Shown in pieces: positions 37,101 to 45,911 of a stretch of 64,000 bases of DNA (position 1 is its first letter; the number at the start of each line of letters is the position of its first letter). The position numbers and the translations under genes are program-made. This stretch comes from Lachnospiraceae bacterium V9D3004 (GTDB taxonomy: Bacteria; Bacillota; Clostridia; Lachnospirales; Lachnospiraceae). A model generated the notes under the pieces. That model saw nothing but the letters and a program-made list of their open reading frames with translations. It ran no database searches and was not told where the DNA came from. Where the stretch lies: assembly GCA_000621985.1 (NCBI GenBank), contig JHWW01000006.1:1-64000 (forward strand). Reading direction: 5' to 3'.

Positions 37101-37938
37101 CTTTTCCGAAATAATCATATACCAGCCTCACATGATAATCCCTGTCCTTTACTGCCGTTCCTGCTTTTGTTAAGGTTATCGGTTCCTTATCTTTTACAAT
37201 GGTCTTCCATGTTCCGGATGCTATCTCCACACCTGCGCTGTAACCGTAAAAATACAGATTACTGTTATAGGATATACCGAATACTGCCGACGGTGATTCC
37301 GAATCAAAACGTATCGTTGCTTCAGCAATGATTATCCTTGTTCCGTCTCCCATACCAAGTCTGTTACTCTGCACATCTCCGGTAAGGCAGTATCTCTTGC
37401 TACCCGCAATCGTATTAACAGTCTTCTTACCGGCATCAAGTCCCAGATAACAGGTGCCCGAATTAGCCCCCTCGCTATATGTTTCAAAGTCATCACTGAA
37501 ATATACGTTGGCAGGCATCTTAATCGTCTGTACATTGCTTATATCATCACCTGATACGACAACAATATGTGCATACAGTGCACCGCTTGCCATTCCGCCG
37601 CTGTTAATTACAAAATCAGTAACCTTATCCGCAACAGCCTGATTCGCTGCCTTAACTCCTCCCGACACGATATCGGAAGCTGCCGGCGCACTGCTCTCGG
37701 TACTGACTTTATAATATATATCTCCGTCTGTATCACTGTATACATATGCAGTTGCCTTGTCCCCACCGCTTCTGTATACACTTGAGCATCTGATGGTCAC
37801 AGATGCTGCCTTTGCCGTCTTAACATTAAAAGCTGTGCCAAGACCGGACAATGAAAATAACATTGCAACCGACATAAGCACAGCCAGGCTCTTTCGTAAT
37901 CTACGATCTCTGATTGAATTATTAAAGATAAATAACAT
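31171..37938 (-). CDS. giant secreted repeat protein (2255 residues)
   Basis: Signal peptide (about 1-44). Three modules of about 385 residues follow, each with a short beta domain (IYSDTAGDIYYK), a jelly-roll domain of concanavalin/LamG type (YFSDDFETYSEG...TTYFDDIKYYLPS), and a chitobiase-C-terminal-like domain (DIYYTTDGSYPTLDIS). A fourth divergent module, MBG/Big-like domains, a Thr/Pro/Val/Ala linker (PTAVPTAEPT), then a C-terminal FN3-like domain (VTLKWKKIAIADGYIIFGSKC) and a Big_2-like end. The C-terminal part matches that of the 53038-58395 protein. Carbohydrate binding is plausible from the domains. ATG at 37938 has GGAGG 8 bases ahead; a GTG two codons earlier is too close to it. 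Confidence 0.88.
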   Translation of the reverse strand: MLFIFNNSIRDRRLRKSLAVLMSVAMLFSLSGLGTAFNVKTAKAASVTIRCSSVYRSGGDKATAYVYSDTDGDIYYKVSTESSAPAASDIVSGGVKAANQAVADKVTDFVINSGGMASGALYAHIVVVSGDDISNVQTIKMPANVYFSDDFETYSEGANSGTCYLGLDAGKKTVNTIAGSKRYCLTGDVQSNRLGMGDGTRIIIAEATIRFDSESPSAVFGISYNSNLYFYGYSAGVEIASGTWKTIVKDKEPITLTKAGTAVKDRDYHVRLVYDYFGKDSVSGDDSTPMYDVYIDDVKVNDEPLPASGHWYSGLSMSSSAGQTTYFDDIKYYLPSTNNNRTTMVEYNPVTATYTKAQNIELTSKLPGKDIYYTTDGSCPTLDISPSSATKKYTAPFSVGTDNTVVRAMIVADGKAESLAYNETYSFVDTPSIRVGTVYRSSGTAANAYIYSDTAGDIYYKINTDSESPTADDIVENGTKASVSATEDAVTVFNMNNAPGFAAGSVYAHIALKDRDGTLSNVKTVLMPSNIYFCEDFETYSEGAYDQTSFLGLEAGKKTVNTIAGSKRYVLTGDVAGGRSNIGDGTRILVLEGTIRFDSDNPSAKFGISRHNYGGSFITYMAGVEIDAGTWKAIAGEQEPVILTKAGTAVKDRDYNVRIVYDWRGDDSKSGENDIPEYDVYIDNIKMNDVPLKGYTRNYSGIYMTSSAGQTTYFDNIRYYLPSTDNNETTLVEYKPVTATFTVAQDIELTTKLPGRDIYYTTDGSYPTLDISASSATKKYTAPFSVGPDNTIVRAMIVKDGKAESIAYKETYSFVDKPTIASGFVYRSSESGAMAYLYSDTAGDIYYKIDTDSTSPEASDIEANGTKSSVKAVEDSVVDFNMNYAPGLTGGRVYVHMAVKDKDGTYSNVVTNVMSYNRYVSDDFETYKENVASQTFFFGLEADKRVVKTVAGSKRYALTGDVAGGRSNIGDGTRIHVLEGTIRFDSDNPSAKFGISRNNYGGSFIGYAAGVEVDAGTWKSCVQGEEPVILTKAGTAVKDRDYNVRIVYDWRGEDSESGENDIPQYDIYIDNIKVNDEPIKGYSRNYTGIYMTSGSGQTTYYDDIKYYLPSDDTSCKKSFFITQDPGTSTYTKAQNVVLSTSMTGRDIYYTTDGSYPTLDISSSSATKKYTAPFSVGPDNTIVRAMVVKDGKAESIAYSETYSFVGAPSIRGLSINRKSAVSAEARIYSDTAGKVYYLTSNERITPTAGDVEEEGTDPSVTAACGDTTVITMSDGVNPRSRYAYIVVKDKDGTFSNVLEISMPYERYFYDDFEAYEERGIASEDNFGPSAGYLVNKAGFKKIGDNTVMYGKGVVYDKGMIQYLCGKERIRTGKAVISAKICAVNDNPTFLFGFGTWFKASLYVENGVWKACGYDYYGKQTLDIAGEFVKDTWYDIKLELDIDNNTYDIYVDGVKANSIPLNVYFYNNSDEQHYSHEILFAPTGDATVYIDEVMFYMEEREILKADEPVAVKGLEYNGDTRKGVNYDAESQAYVMSGVTEAKDVGTYTATATLNTGYKWADGTSTPKNIIWAIAPKEVTMTASASDTVYTGNEPTECVITADPSLSGVIETEAEYISLSEASLADVPGTYTDIYAGTGKAVIPSGDFLFELVTSNEEAAKISNYRLIQPVITGNITAATQELTTRKSIPASKGDIISVSELKKSVRSGLDTVGLNPDITFSVISGNEYATYSTTTGLTINANASGGKVVLKAEAGSVDVNGDGVAEYAAFTTGTLIEIIIKSAPKTSQTLSFAKEMITVKYGEAVTGQTAVNDKADGGNITYKSSNEQVVTVDAATGAVTIVSVGSATITASVEATDTYNSDSTGYVIIVEKASVNAPQINSTDETIKGKSDGTIEGLTVDMEYKKAGEAAYTKITAAMLNNGVLSGLAPGVYYVRYAADDNHKASESAAVIIMAYEPEPTDKPVVTPTPKPSATVEPTTEPTAVPTAEPTSVPTAEPTAVPTAEPTAVPTVVPTAVPTSAPTAAPTVAPTPVPTVAPTALPTATPYTEYEYVPVAKKETVIKKTNTDKTDVEGSRLKFLQLAGTPGKNTVTLKWKKIAIADGYIIFGSKCGTKMAKITEITGNSTTKWKQTKLAKGKYYKYMVVAYRDTEEGRKVITSSKSVHVVTDGGKNGNPTALKIKKKNVTFKAGRTFTIKADIKFKKKVVVHVEKLRYESDNTNVAMVSDDGIIMGIKKGKTTIYVYSQNGICGKIKLKVK
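34330..37800 (-). repeat. three tandem 1.15-kb coding repeats
   Basis: Boundaries near 37800, 36650, 35495 and 34330. The second and third units are very alike (for example the shared GDVAGGRSNIGDGTRI and KAGTAVKDRDYNVRIVYDW). Such repeats invite recombination and copy-number change. Confidence 0.8.
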
Positions 37939-38081
37939 AAGCACTACCTCCGTATAATGACTGATATGGTGTATCTGTTCTCATAATTACCAAACTATCA
38001 AGCTCTCGCAAGAGAACCTTCTGTAACCTAAACCACATTATTAATAGTTTATTATTTAGCAATAATATTCTCCGTATTTTT

Positions 38082-38110
38082 ATATTATCATAATATTCTG
38101 TCTCAGACAA
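38082..38110 (-). promoter_or_regulatory. promoter candidate for the giant secreted protein
   Basis: Minus-strand TTGTCT (38110-38105) and TAATAT (38087-38082), 17 bases apart. About 145 bases of AT-rich leader follow, with a small GTTCTC/GAGAGC hairpin near 38010. Confidence 0.5.
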
Positions 38111-38174
38111 GAATCAAGTATAGTAAAAATTCTGCTCATGCAAGCATGGCACACGCTTGCCGGGTTGGCGCAGC

Positions 38175-38205
38175 AAAACAGGCACCACCTTTCGGCAGTG
38201 CCTGT
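38175..38205 (-). terminator. terminator of the CotH-Big operon
   Basis: ACAGGCAC/GTGCCTGT (38178-38185/38198-38205) followed by TTTTG on the minus strand, just after the Big-repeat gene. A further palindrome with GCAAGC/GCTTGC lies at about 38140-38160. Confidence 0.75.
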
Positions 38206-38213
38206 AAATTATT

Positions 38214-41200
38214 TTACTTAAGTTTCGTTACTCTTACTACGCAGGACAGCTTGGTTCCGTCTGCAATAGCATATATTCTTGTTGATCCGACTTTTCTTCC
38301 GATCACTTCTCCCTTATCATCAACAGAGGCTATGAGTGGATTCTCTGCGTACCATTTTACGCCGCTGTCTATTCCGTTGACCCAGAGAGTATGCTTGTCA
38401 TAAGGTCTTATAGTAAGTGTACTTCTGTTCATACCGACAACCTTAACATCAACCGAACCGGTTGCTCCGCTCGTAGTTGTGGCATATACGGTAGCAGTTC
38501 CGATCGAACGACCGTATATCTTACCTTTTGCGGTGATTCCGACAACGCTTTGATTATCGGTTGTATATACGATATTGTCGGTTGAATTATCCGGTGCCAC
38601 CTGGAATCCAACGGTTTTGGCTGTTCCTACCGCGATAGTTATCTCAGAATCCGGCGGATTGATTCCCGTTGCCGGAACTTTCTCCTTAACGGTAACTATA
38701 CAGGTTGCATTTTTTTTGCTTCCGTCTTTTGCTGTCGCCGTTATCTTAACTATGCCCGGAGCCACGCCGAACACATTACCTTTATCATCAACCGTTGCTA
38801 TCAGGGTATCAGCTGATGACCAGCTTACGCCCTTGATCGAAGCATTCCGTGGCTTGACGGTCTTGGTTAGTTTGAATGTGTTACCTACAAGCACTGTTGC
38901 CATGTTCCTGCTCAGTTTGATGGAAGTAACCTTCCTTACAACTCTGATCGTACAGGAAGCCTTTATGCCCTTCTCACCGACCATCGTAGCGGTTATCTTG
39001 CATTTTCCGAGCTTCTTACCCGTTACTCTGCCCTTTTTGTTTACCGTAGCTATCTTCTTATTCGATGATTTCCACTTATATTGTGGATTCGTCACATTTA
39101 CGGCAGTGGGCTTGAGAAGAACCTTTTTACCAATACCGAGGTTATATGACTTATAATTGAGCGTCATTGAAACCGGCGGTCTCGGTGTAGCTGTCGGAGG
39201 TGCCGGTGTAGGTGTCGGCGGTGCATTTACGGTTACGATACATATAGCCTGATATCCTCCGTCATTGGACACACACTTTATTACCGCCACGCCGCCCGAC
39301 TGCGCCGTAACATTACCTTCGTTATCAACGGTAACGATACCGCCGTTTGATGTGGACCATTTCACGGTCTGATCATAAGGATTGGCAGGAGTAAATACCG
39401 GATTAAGTTTGATGGTCTCTCCTGCGCCGATCGTTACTTCTCCTTTATCGAGAGCGAGTCCGCTTACCGGATCACGAACGTATACAGTTATCATGGCATC
39501 GGCTCCCGATTCGGCCTTCGCCTGAACATATGTGGAACCTGATGACACACCGGTTATCACTCCGTTATCAACCGTCGCAACTTTGGTATCAAGTGACAGC
39601 CATTCGATCTTATCAGTACTGTCAACAGGACTTAAATTAACAGTCGGAGTAACTTTCTCTCCGGTCCTTACTACTATCTCCTTCTGTGAAAAAGCAAGTG
39701 ACTTGGAGCGCTGTAATACAGATACGGAACATACGGATGGCGCATCAAGTCCTTCTCCCTTTGCGAATATCTGCGTAAATCCCGCTTTCTTCGCAGTAAT
39801 GAGTCCGTTAGCATCTACCGTTGCAACATCTGCATTTGCCGATGAGAATGTTACATTCAGATCACTGTTTTCGGGCTGCACGGTATAAGTAAGATTATAG
39901 GTATCACCCGCATATATCGTAACTTCATTCACCGACAGAGTCATGGACTCGGCTGTCTGTATTACTGTAAGCATACATTGTGAATAAGTGTTATACGGAT
40001 TGTTCTTAGGATATACGTTGATGAGTGTGGTACCGGGTCCCACAAATGTTACAAGACCCGTACTGTCAACAGTTGCAACCTTCTCATCCGAACTCTTCCA
40101 TATAAGCTCAAGATCCGTAGCATTGGTAGGCTGGATCGAATAATTAAGTTTCATTCCTTCGGTATAAAGCTTGGCTTCCACTGTGGAATCCTTGAGAGCA
40201 AGCTTCTCGATGGGAACCGTTACGGTTACGGTACAATATACCTGAACCATATTATCATTATTGGTAAGAACGATGGTAGCCTCACCACCGTTTAATGCAT
40301 TAACAAGACAGCTCTTTCCGTCAGCTGCCGCGGTTACGGAACAGATCTTCGGATTAGTGGAACGCCATGTGAAAGGTGCTACCGTAACATTACCGGAGAA
40401 CTTGGCAAGAAGTGTAGTTGTCGTACCCTTCTCCATTGTCACTTTATCCGGATTGATACTGATCTTATCAATAGACGGCTCAACTCTGACTATACAGGTT
40501 GCTTTCTTGATAGTACCGTCATCAAGCTTCAGTGTTGCGGTTATCGTAACGTCGGAGCCTGCAGCTGTCTCTTTAAGTGCCGATATAAGACCACCTTCGG
40601 ATACCTTTACTGTCTTGTCATCCGATGTCGACCATGATACGATTCCCGAATACGATGTGAATGTCGGCGTCAGCTGAATGGACTGACCTTTGTACATAAC
40701 CACGCTCGTTCTGTCAAGTGTAAATGAATCTATGATCCTGAGCGTAGTCAGCATCTCCGAAGTATTGACAGTTTCTTTCGGATTAGCCATATTCCTTACG
40801 TTGTCTTCCTTGCCGCTTTTTGGTTTTACCGACACAAGAACGGTACCTTTCTGCAGCGAAGTGATGATCGTTGAATCGGAAGCATATGATATGTAGTTGG
40901 ACGCATCACCACCGCCGCTAAGCGTGATAACCGGTCTTGAGAACATATCATTAAAATCCGTCTCTGTCATATTGAATGAATCGGCAAGGTTAAATGCATC
41001 ATTTACAATTATCGTCTTATCAAAATTACCGAGATTCGCATATACGGTAAGATTCAATACCGTCGGGCTGATAGCTGTCTTCACAGCTTCGGACTCGTAT
41101 GTTCCCGCCGGATAGAACTCGATATAATAATTACCTGCCTTGGCGTTGATCACAAGATCCGAAGTATTGGACACACCACCCTGAGGAGTGATCTCAACAA

Positions 41201-42131
41201 GATCGGACTGCTTGTTACCGACTGAATCTTCTATTACCGTTCTTACACCGTTAACGTCTTTTTTAATAACCCACAACAGTTTTTCCTGAATTGTCTCCGT
41301 ATTGTTGGCACCGAAAAATGCATCGGTATATATTACGTCACCCGTGGCCATACCATAGGTTCCTCCGGAGAAGAAATGGGTTCCGTCAAGACTGATCTTC
41401 GGAAATACGAATACCGGCAGTCTCGCGGTGTAAGTCTGAATATCACCTGTAGGTGTATACGTTACTATAATGTCTGTACGACCCGCACCGACAGGTGTAA
41501 CACGTCCGTTCATATCAACTTCCACAACTTCCTCATTATCGGTAGTCCACTGACAGTTCTTTGCTTCACCGAATGCAAGGCTCAGCTGATATGAAGGATC
41601 GTCAGTATGCATGATAAGCGATCTTGAAGGATCGGTATCATATACGTATTTGAAATTATTATCATCATGTACAGTATCGACGGAGAATATGATATCAACC
41701 CAGCATGAAGCACTGGCGATTACACCGAGTTCTTCGTGCGATTTATCAACTACATTAACCTGTACCTGAACTTCACCGGGCTGCAATGCGGTAAGTATTC
41801 CGAATACGTCACTGGAACCTTTTTCGATCTTGGCCCTCTTCTGGTGCTGCTCACTCTCAATCGTCCAATTGATCTTGTATTGACTTGGATCACTGTATAT
41901 ATTGTCATTCGATCGAAGTACAAGTGTAATACTTGAAGTTGTCATCTGAATATGATCACTCGGGTTTACTATATTACCGTCAAGTTCAATGGATATGGAT
42001 TCAGCCGCATGGGAACTGTCATCATTTTTAACAGACATAATATATGTAGCTGCCATAGCCAGTAATACGACCACACACATAATATGCTTGAAATATTTAT
42101 TCTTTCGAAGATTATTGACAGTCCTGCTCAT
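38214..42131 (-). CDS. secreted multi-Big_2 protein (about 13 Ig-like repeats)
   Basis: 1305 residues. The N-terminal hydrophobic segment (about 14-32) is a signal peptide or anchor. The rest is about 13 Big_2-type units, each with a core such as WKSSDEKVATVDSTGLVTFV and spaced about 80-100 residues, interrupted near residue 1000 by a short Thr/Pro linker (TPTPAPPTATPRPP). No enzyme domain is seen. It lies 37 bases after the CotH gene, so the two form an operon, with a terminator after this gene. Likely a surface stalk or adhesin. ATG has GGGAGAG ahead. Confidence 0.88.
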   Translation of the reverse strand: MSRTVNNLRKNKYFKHIMCVVVLLAMAATYIMSVKNDDSSHAAESISIELDGNIVNPSDHIQMTTSSITLVLRSNDNIYSDPSQYKINWTIESEQHQKRAKIEKGSSDVFGILTALQPGEVQVQVNVVDKSHEELGVIASASCWVDIIFSVDTVHDDNNFKYVYDTDPSRSLIMHTDDPSYQLSLAFGEAKNCQWTTDNEEVVEVDMNGRVTPVGAGRTDIIVTYTPTGDIQTYTARLPVFVFPKISLDGTHFFSGGTYGMATGDVIYTDAFFGANNTETIQEKLLWVIKKDVNGVRTVIEDSVGNKQSDLVEITPQGGVSNTSDLVINAKAGNYYIEFYPAGTYESEAVKTAISPTVLNLTVYANLGNFDKTIIVNDAFNLADSFNMTETDFNDMFSRPVITLSGGGDASNYISYASDSTIITSLQKGTVLVSVKPKSGKEDNVRNMANPKETVNTSEMLTTLRIIDSFTLDRTSVVMYKGQSIQLTPTFTSYSGIVSWSTSDDKTVKVSEGGLISALKETAAGSDVTITATLKLDDGTIKKATCIVRVEPSIDKISINPDKVTMEKGTTTTLLAKFSGNVTVAPFTWRSTNPKICSVTAAADGKSCLVNALNGGEATIVLTNNDNMVQVYCTVTVTVPIEKLALKDSTVEAKLYTEGMKLNYSIQPTNATDLELIWKSSDEKVATVDSTGLVTFVGPGTTLINVYPKNNPYNTYSQCMLTVIQTAESMTLSVNEVTIYAGDTYNLTYTVQPENSDLNVTFSSANADVATVDANGLITAKKAGFTQIFAKGEGLDAPSVCSVSVLQRSKSLAFSQKEIVVRTGEKVTPTVNLSPVDSTDKIEWLSLDTKVATVDNGVITGVSSGSTYVQAKAESGADAMITVYVRDPVSGLALDKGEVTIGAGETIKLNPVFTPANPYDQTVKWSTSNGGIVTVDNEGNVTAQSGGVAVIKCVSNDGGYQAICIVTVNAPPTPTPAPPTATPRPPVSMTLNYKSYNLGIGKKVLLKPTAVNVTNPQYKWKSSNKKIATVNKKGRVTGKKLGKCKITATMVGEKGIKASCTIRVVRKVTSIKLSRNMATVLVGNTFKLTKTVKPRNASIKGVSWSSADTLIATVDDKGNVFGVAPGIVKITATAKDGSKKNATCIVTVKEKVPATGINPPDSEITIAVGTAKTVGFQVAPDNSTDNIVYTTDNQSVVGITAKGKIYGRSIGTATVYATTTSGATGSVDVKVVGMNRSTLTIRPYDKHTLWVNGIDSGVKWYAENPLIASVDDKGEVIGRKVGSTRIYAIADGTKLSCVVRVTKLK

Positions 42132-42168
42132 AACTTTCTCTCCCTATCGTTTCGTGTTTTGTTACTGA

Positions 42169-45024
42169 TTATTTTACTTTTACGGAATTCTTCTGTCCTT
42201 TCTTGTCAAAAAGCTCCTTGTAAGAACTCTTCTTTGACGCCGGTACTTTAATAACCGCTTTTGCGCTGATTCCGCTTAACACGTTGCTTCCGACACTCTC
42301 AAGAACGGACGACTTAACCTGTATCGTACGAAGCTTCTTACATCCCTTGAAAGCAAGCTTACCTATCGTTTTCACATTACTTCCTATAACAGCTTTCGTA
42401 AGTTTCTTATTGTTCTTGAATGCGTTCGGCGCGATAGCGGTTACCTTCAGTTTCTTTCCTTTTATCGTGACCGTTGCCGGTACATTCACCGTCTTAAGCT
42501 TTTTACCTGTCGGTTTTACATATGTCACGGTCTCATCCGATGTGATCGAATATACTCCCTTTCCAACCGTGTACTTGTCACCCTTCTTGAATGAGGATGT
42601 CTCAGTTGTAACTGTACCAGACTGAGTCTGTCCGGCCTGGGTCGTTCCTGCAGGAGTCTGTACTTTTCCTGCCGGTGCTGCAGTTGCGGCAGTTCCCGAA
42701 TTCTGTGTCACCTGAGGATCTGTGGAAGGAGCAACCGAAGCAGTCGGAGATGGCTGACTTGGTGCCGGGGTCTTTGACGGCTTAGGTGTAGCCGTAGCTC
42801 TCGGATTCCACGGATCATCTCCCCAATCCCATGGATCCCACGGACGCCGGGTCGGTTCCGGTGTAGGCGTTGCTGTCGGAACAGGTGATGCTGAAGGTGA
42901 CGGAACAGGATCGCCGTTTTCAAACTTATATACAGCCCTTACACTTGTCTTTGAATCTGTTAATTTGATATCGGCAGACTTCTCTGTCTTATCGTCATCG
43001 CTTATTGTTCCACCCTTTACTTCCCATGAATCAAATGTATATCCTTCGATATCCTTAGCTTCAACATGAAGCGGATATGCCTTATAATAAGTACCTTTCC
43101 ACCATGCCGATATATCAGGAAGAATGGTGTTGACACTTACATAATCCTTACCGTATACGTTGGCGTATACAGTTACTTCGGATCTGTCGGCTTTCTTAAC
43201 TTCACTTATATCATTCTCAAGCATTGTAAGAACATAATCTGATCTCTTCTTAAGGAAACTTGTAACATTATTCATGGTAGTATTGATATTACCTGTATTC
43301 CATCTTGTCTGATGCTCTTTCATAAGAGGCTCATACAAACTCTTGAATTCATTAAGCTTATTAACGCTTCTTTGATATTCAAAGTTCCAGTTTCTTATAT
43401 CAAGGATCGCTGTTGTTAATCTCTGTCTGAAGTCAGCGTTCTTAATCAGCGCCGCAAATACCGGATCGCCGTTCTTTTCTGTTCTGCCGTTATCTGTGCT
43501 GTTTGAAGAATCAGGCTCTCCTATTGCATGATACTTGATCGAATCATATTCAGCGCCTGCTTCACGTGATCCGTATATTCCCATCGACCACTCCGTATCG
43601 AAGAGAAGATATCTCCACTTTCCGTCTCCGTACGGATTCTCAGGATCTTCTTTCGTCGGATCGGCAACTTTCCAGAATTCGATATTATTATGAGGTGTCT
43701 GGGCATTACATCCACTCCACCAGTCATTATTATTGATATATATCTCTGTAGCGACATAGTCAACATAACTGTCTATATCAACCATATCCTGGAACTTCTT
43801 ATAATTTTCTTCCTTTGTCATGTCAAGATCGCCGAGTGCAAGAAGCTCCTCAAGAGCTTTTCCATCGGGATCAAGTGCCTCTCCTTCGTCAATCTCAAGA
43901 TCTTTATATACGATGACATTATCCTTATCTACACCGTACTCGGTACTTATGGAGTTGTCGCTGTATTTCTCGGTAAGGTTGTATAATCCCCAGAACTCAC
44001 CGTTAAGATAGAGCATACAAGGTCTTGAACTCTGTGTTCCGAAATTCTTATCGGTTACCATGCTCTGAATGAACGCATCCTGGAACTTGGAATAATCAAC
44101 ATCGTTACCGCCGTTTCTTATCATAACGTTGCTGTACTTAAGTACTTTTCCGTCGTCTTCATCCTCATCCTCGTCATAGAACACTTTGGTATTGCCGGGG
44201 ATCAGGTCATATCCTTTGAGATTCTTGGTTCCGTAATCATAATCTTTTCTGAAATAGATATTAAGACTCTTCTGCTGGTTTCTTCTTGAATATCCGCCGT
44301 GGATACGTATGCCGACACCCTGCGACAGATCAGGTGTATCGCCGCCGTTGAAGAAATCCATATATGAAGAACGCTCATAATCCTTGCCATGCTGCATGAA
44401 ATTGGCAAGATTCTTAAAATCATCATCGGACATGGATGAATTAAGATATTCATCACCAAGTACGTATATTCCCGTTTTGCCGTCTACCAGGTTAGCCGGG
44501 TCGGTAACGATCGACATAACGGCACATTTGTTATATTTGGTTTTAATATCGTTGTCAATAAAGAATGTTCTTGTCGAAACAGGAGTAGTTGTCTCGCCGT
44601 CAGCGCTTATTCCGATCGCTCTTATGATCGTTGCGCGGTCAAGCTTGCTCTTGTCCGGATTGTAAGCCCATCCTCCGTCGGTATAATACTGTGAGTATTT
44701 GTCATTAGCAAGTACTGCTTCGGTACCCTTGAGATTCTTAATACTTATGGGACCTGTATACTTTTTGGTATTACCCTTCGGCACACCATTCTCTACCGTT
44801 GGAACGCTGCAATCTGTAGTATAATATATAGTGCTTCCTGCCTCTGCGGTTATCTCAAGATTGAAAGAACTCTTGTAATAACCCGAATCCTTCGAAAATG
44901 TCAGATCTTCATCGGCAATAGCGCTCGCCCTGCCGCTTCCGCCAAGTTCCGTAATGGCAGTTCCACATATCAATACGGAAAACAATGTTACCACACCTGC
45001 GATCAAACCAATCTTTTTCTTCAT
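42169..45024 (-). CDS. secreted CotH-kinase-domain protein with LRR_5 C-terminus
   Basis: 951 residues. Signal peptide (about 1-36). A chitobiase-C-like domain (YYTTDCSVPTVENG, about 45-150). A CotH domain (about 155-620) with YLNGEFWGLYNLTEKYSDN, and later WRYLLFDTEWSMGIYG, the typical nucleotide/metal-site segment. A Pro/Thr/Trp linker, then a BspA-like LRR_5 end (AIAPNAFKNNKKLTKAVIGS). CotH of Bacillus is a protein kinase acting on a spore-coat protein; here the signal peptide puts it outside the cell, where substrate and ATP source are unclear. First gene of an operon with the Big_2 protein. Confidence 0.88.
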   Translation of the reverse strand: MKKKIGLIAGVVTLFSVLICGTAITELGGSGRASAIADEDLTFSKDSGYYKSSFNLEITAEAGSTIYYTTDCSVPTVENGVPKGNTKKYTGPISIKNLKGTEAVLANDKYSQYYTDGGWAYNPDKSKLDRATIIRAIGISADGETTTPVSTRTFFIDNDIKTKYNKCAVMSIVTDPANLVDGKTGIYVLGDEYLNSSMSDDDFKNLANFMQHGKDYERSSYMDFFNGGDTPDLSQGVGIRIHGGYSRRNQQKSLNIYFRKDYDYGTKNLKGYDLIPGNTKVFYDEDEDEDDGKVLKYSNVMIRNGGNDVDYSKFQDAFIQSMVTDKNFGTQSSRPCMLYLNGEFWGLYNLTEKYSDNSISTEYGVDKDNVIVYKDLEIDEGEALDPDGKALEELLALGDLDMTKEENYKKFQDMVDIDSYVDYVATEIYINNNDWWSGCNAQTPHNNIEFWKVADPTKEDPENPYGDGKWRYLLFDTEWSMGIYGSREAGAEYDSIKYHAIGEPDSSNSTDNGRTEKNGDPVFAALIKNADFRQRLTTAILDIRNWNFEYQRSVNKLNEFKSLYEPLMKEHQTRWNTGNINTTMNNVTSFLKKRSDYVLTMLENDISEVKKADRSEVTVYANVYGKDYVSVNTILPDISAWWKGTYYKAYPLHVEAKDIEGYTFDSWEVKGGTISDDDKTEKSADIKLTDSKTSVRAVYKFENGDPVPSPSASPVPTATPTPEPTRRPWDPWDWGDDPWNPRATATPKPSKTPAPSQPSPTASVAPSTDPQVTQNSGTAATAAPAGKVQTPAGTTQAGQTQSGTVTTETSSFKKGDKYTVGKGVYSITSDETVTYVKPTGKKLKTVNVPATVTIKGKKLKVTAIAPNAFKNNKKLTKAVIGSNVKTIGKLAFKGCKKLRTIQVKSSVLESVGSNVLSGISAKAVIKVPASKKSSYKELFDKKGQKNSVKVK

Positions 45025-45105
45025 AATGATTCAATACCCTCCTTAAAACATAATCCCCTACATTACTACATTACTGCATTGCAACCTGATATCCGCGCAA
45101 TACCT

Positions 45106-45840
45106 CTACTCATCAATATCGGCATTATGGAACACTTCCTGAACATCATCATCGTCATCAAGCAGATCGATTATCCTGTTCATCATCTTGATATCGTTCT
45201 CATCGGTAAGATTAACCGTTGTCTGAGGTATCATTGTCACTTCCGCGGAAGCCATTACAATACCCTCTTTTTCAAGAGTCTCCCTTACGACGCTGAAATC
45301 TTCCGGTGCGGTCAGGATCTCAAAACTGTCATCTTCCTCGATGAAATCCTCTGCTCCGGCATCAAGCGCGATCTCCATAATATCATCTGCTTCCCTGTCA
45401 CATTCCTCACGGTCGATGATTATCTGTCCTTTTTCATCGAACATAAATGAAACGCATCCTGTTGTTCCGACATTACCGCCGCCCTTTGTGAATGCGTTAC
45501 GCACATTGGAAGCCGAACGGTTCTTGTTATCTGTAAGAGTTCTTACGATGATAGCAACTCCTTTCGGACCGTATCCTTCATATGTGATATTCTCATAATT
45601 GGCTCCGGAACCGTCACCGGCAGCCTTCTTGATTCCTCTGTCTATAGTATCGTTAGGCATGTTATTTGCCTTTGCCTTCGCAATTACATCACGAAGCTTA
45701 CTGTTATTGGCAGGATCTGCACCGCCTTCCTTAACAGCAACTGCGATCTCACGTCCGATTATTGTAAAGATCTTACCTTTCTTTGCATCATTTTTTTCCT
45801 TCTTATGCTTGATATTAGCAAATTTCGAATGTCCTGACAT
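45106..45840 (-). CDS. yebC: YebC/PmpR-family regulator (TACO1 family)
   Basis: 244 residues. N-terminus SGHSKFANIKHKKEKNDAKK and then FTIIGREI are the family hallmark. Known as a DNA-binding regulator and, in some members, a helper of translation through proline runs. The second fits a genome rich in Thr/Pro linkers, but that link is inference. Own promoter overlaps the nadK 3' end. No terminator is seen before the CotH gene. Confidence 0.95.
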   Translation of the reverse strand: MSGHSKFANIKHKKEKNDAKKGKIFTIIGREIAVAVKEGGADPANNSKLRDVIAKAKANNMPNDTIDRGIKKAAGDGSGANYENITYEGYGPKGVAIIVRTLTDNKNRSASNVRNAFTKGGGNVGTTGCVSFMFDEKGQIIIDREECDREADDIMEIALDAGAEDFIEEDDSFEILTAPEDFSVVRETLEKEGIVMASAEVTMIPQTTVNLTDENDIKMMNRIIDLLDDDDDVQEVFHNADIDE

Positions 45841-45880
45841 ATTACTTTTACTCCTCCATCATTTTGAATATTTACATTAC

Positions 45881-45909
45881 ATTGTACCATATCACAATAT
45901 AGTTTACAA
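45881..45909 (-). promoter_or_regulatory. yebC promoter
   Basis: Minus-strand TTGTAA (45909-45904) and TACAAT (45886-45881), 17 bases apart, just past the nadK stop. Confidence 0.65.
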
Positions 45910-45911
45910 TA

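Noticed and set aside
37938-38213. c-di-GMP riboswitch in the giant gene leader
   Set aside because: No GEMM-type conserved bases or tandem-stem pattern could be found; only small hairpins are present.
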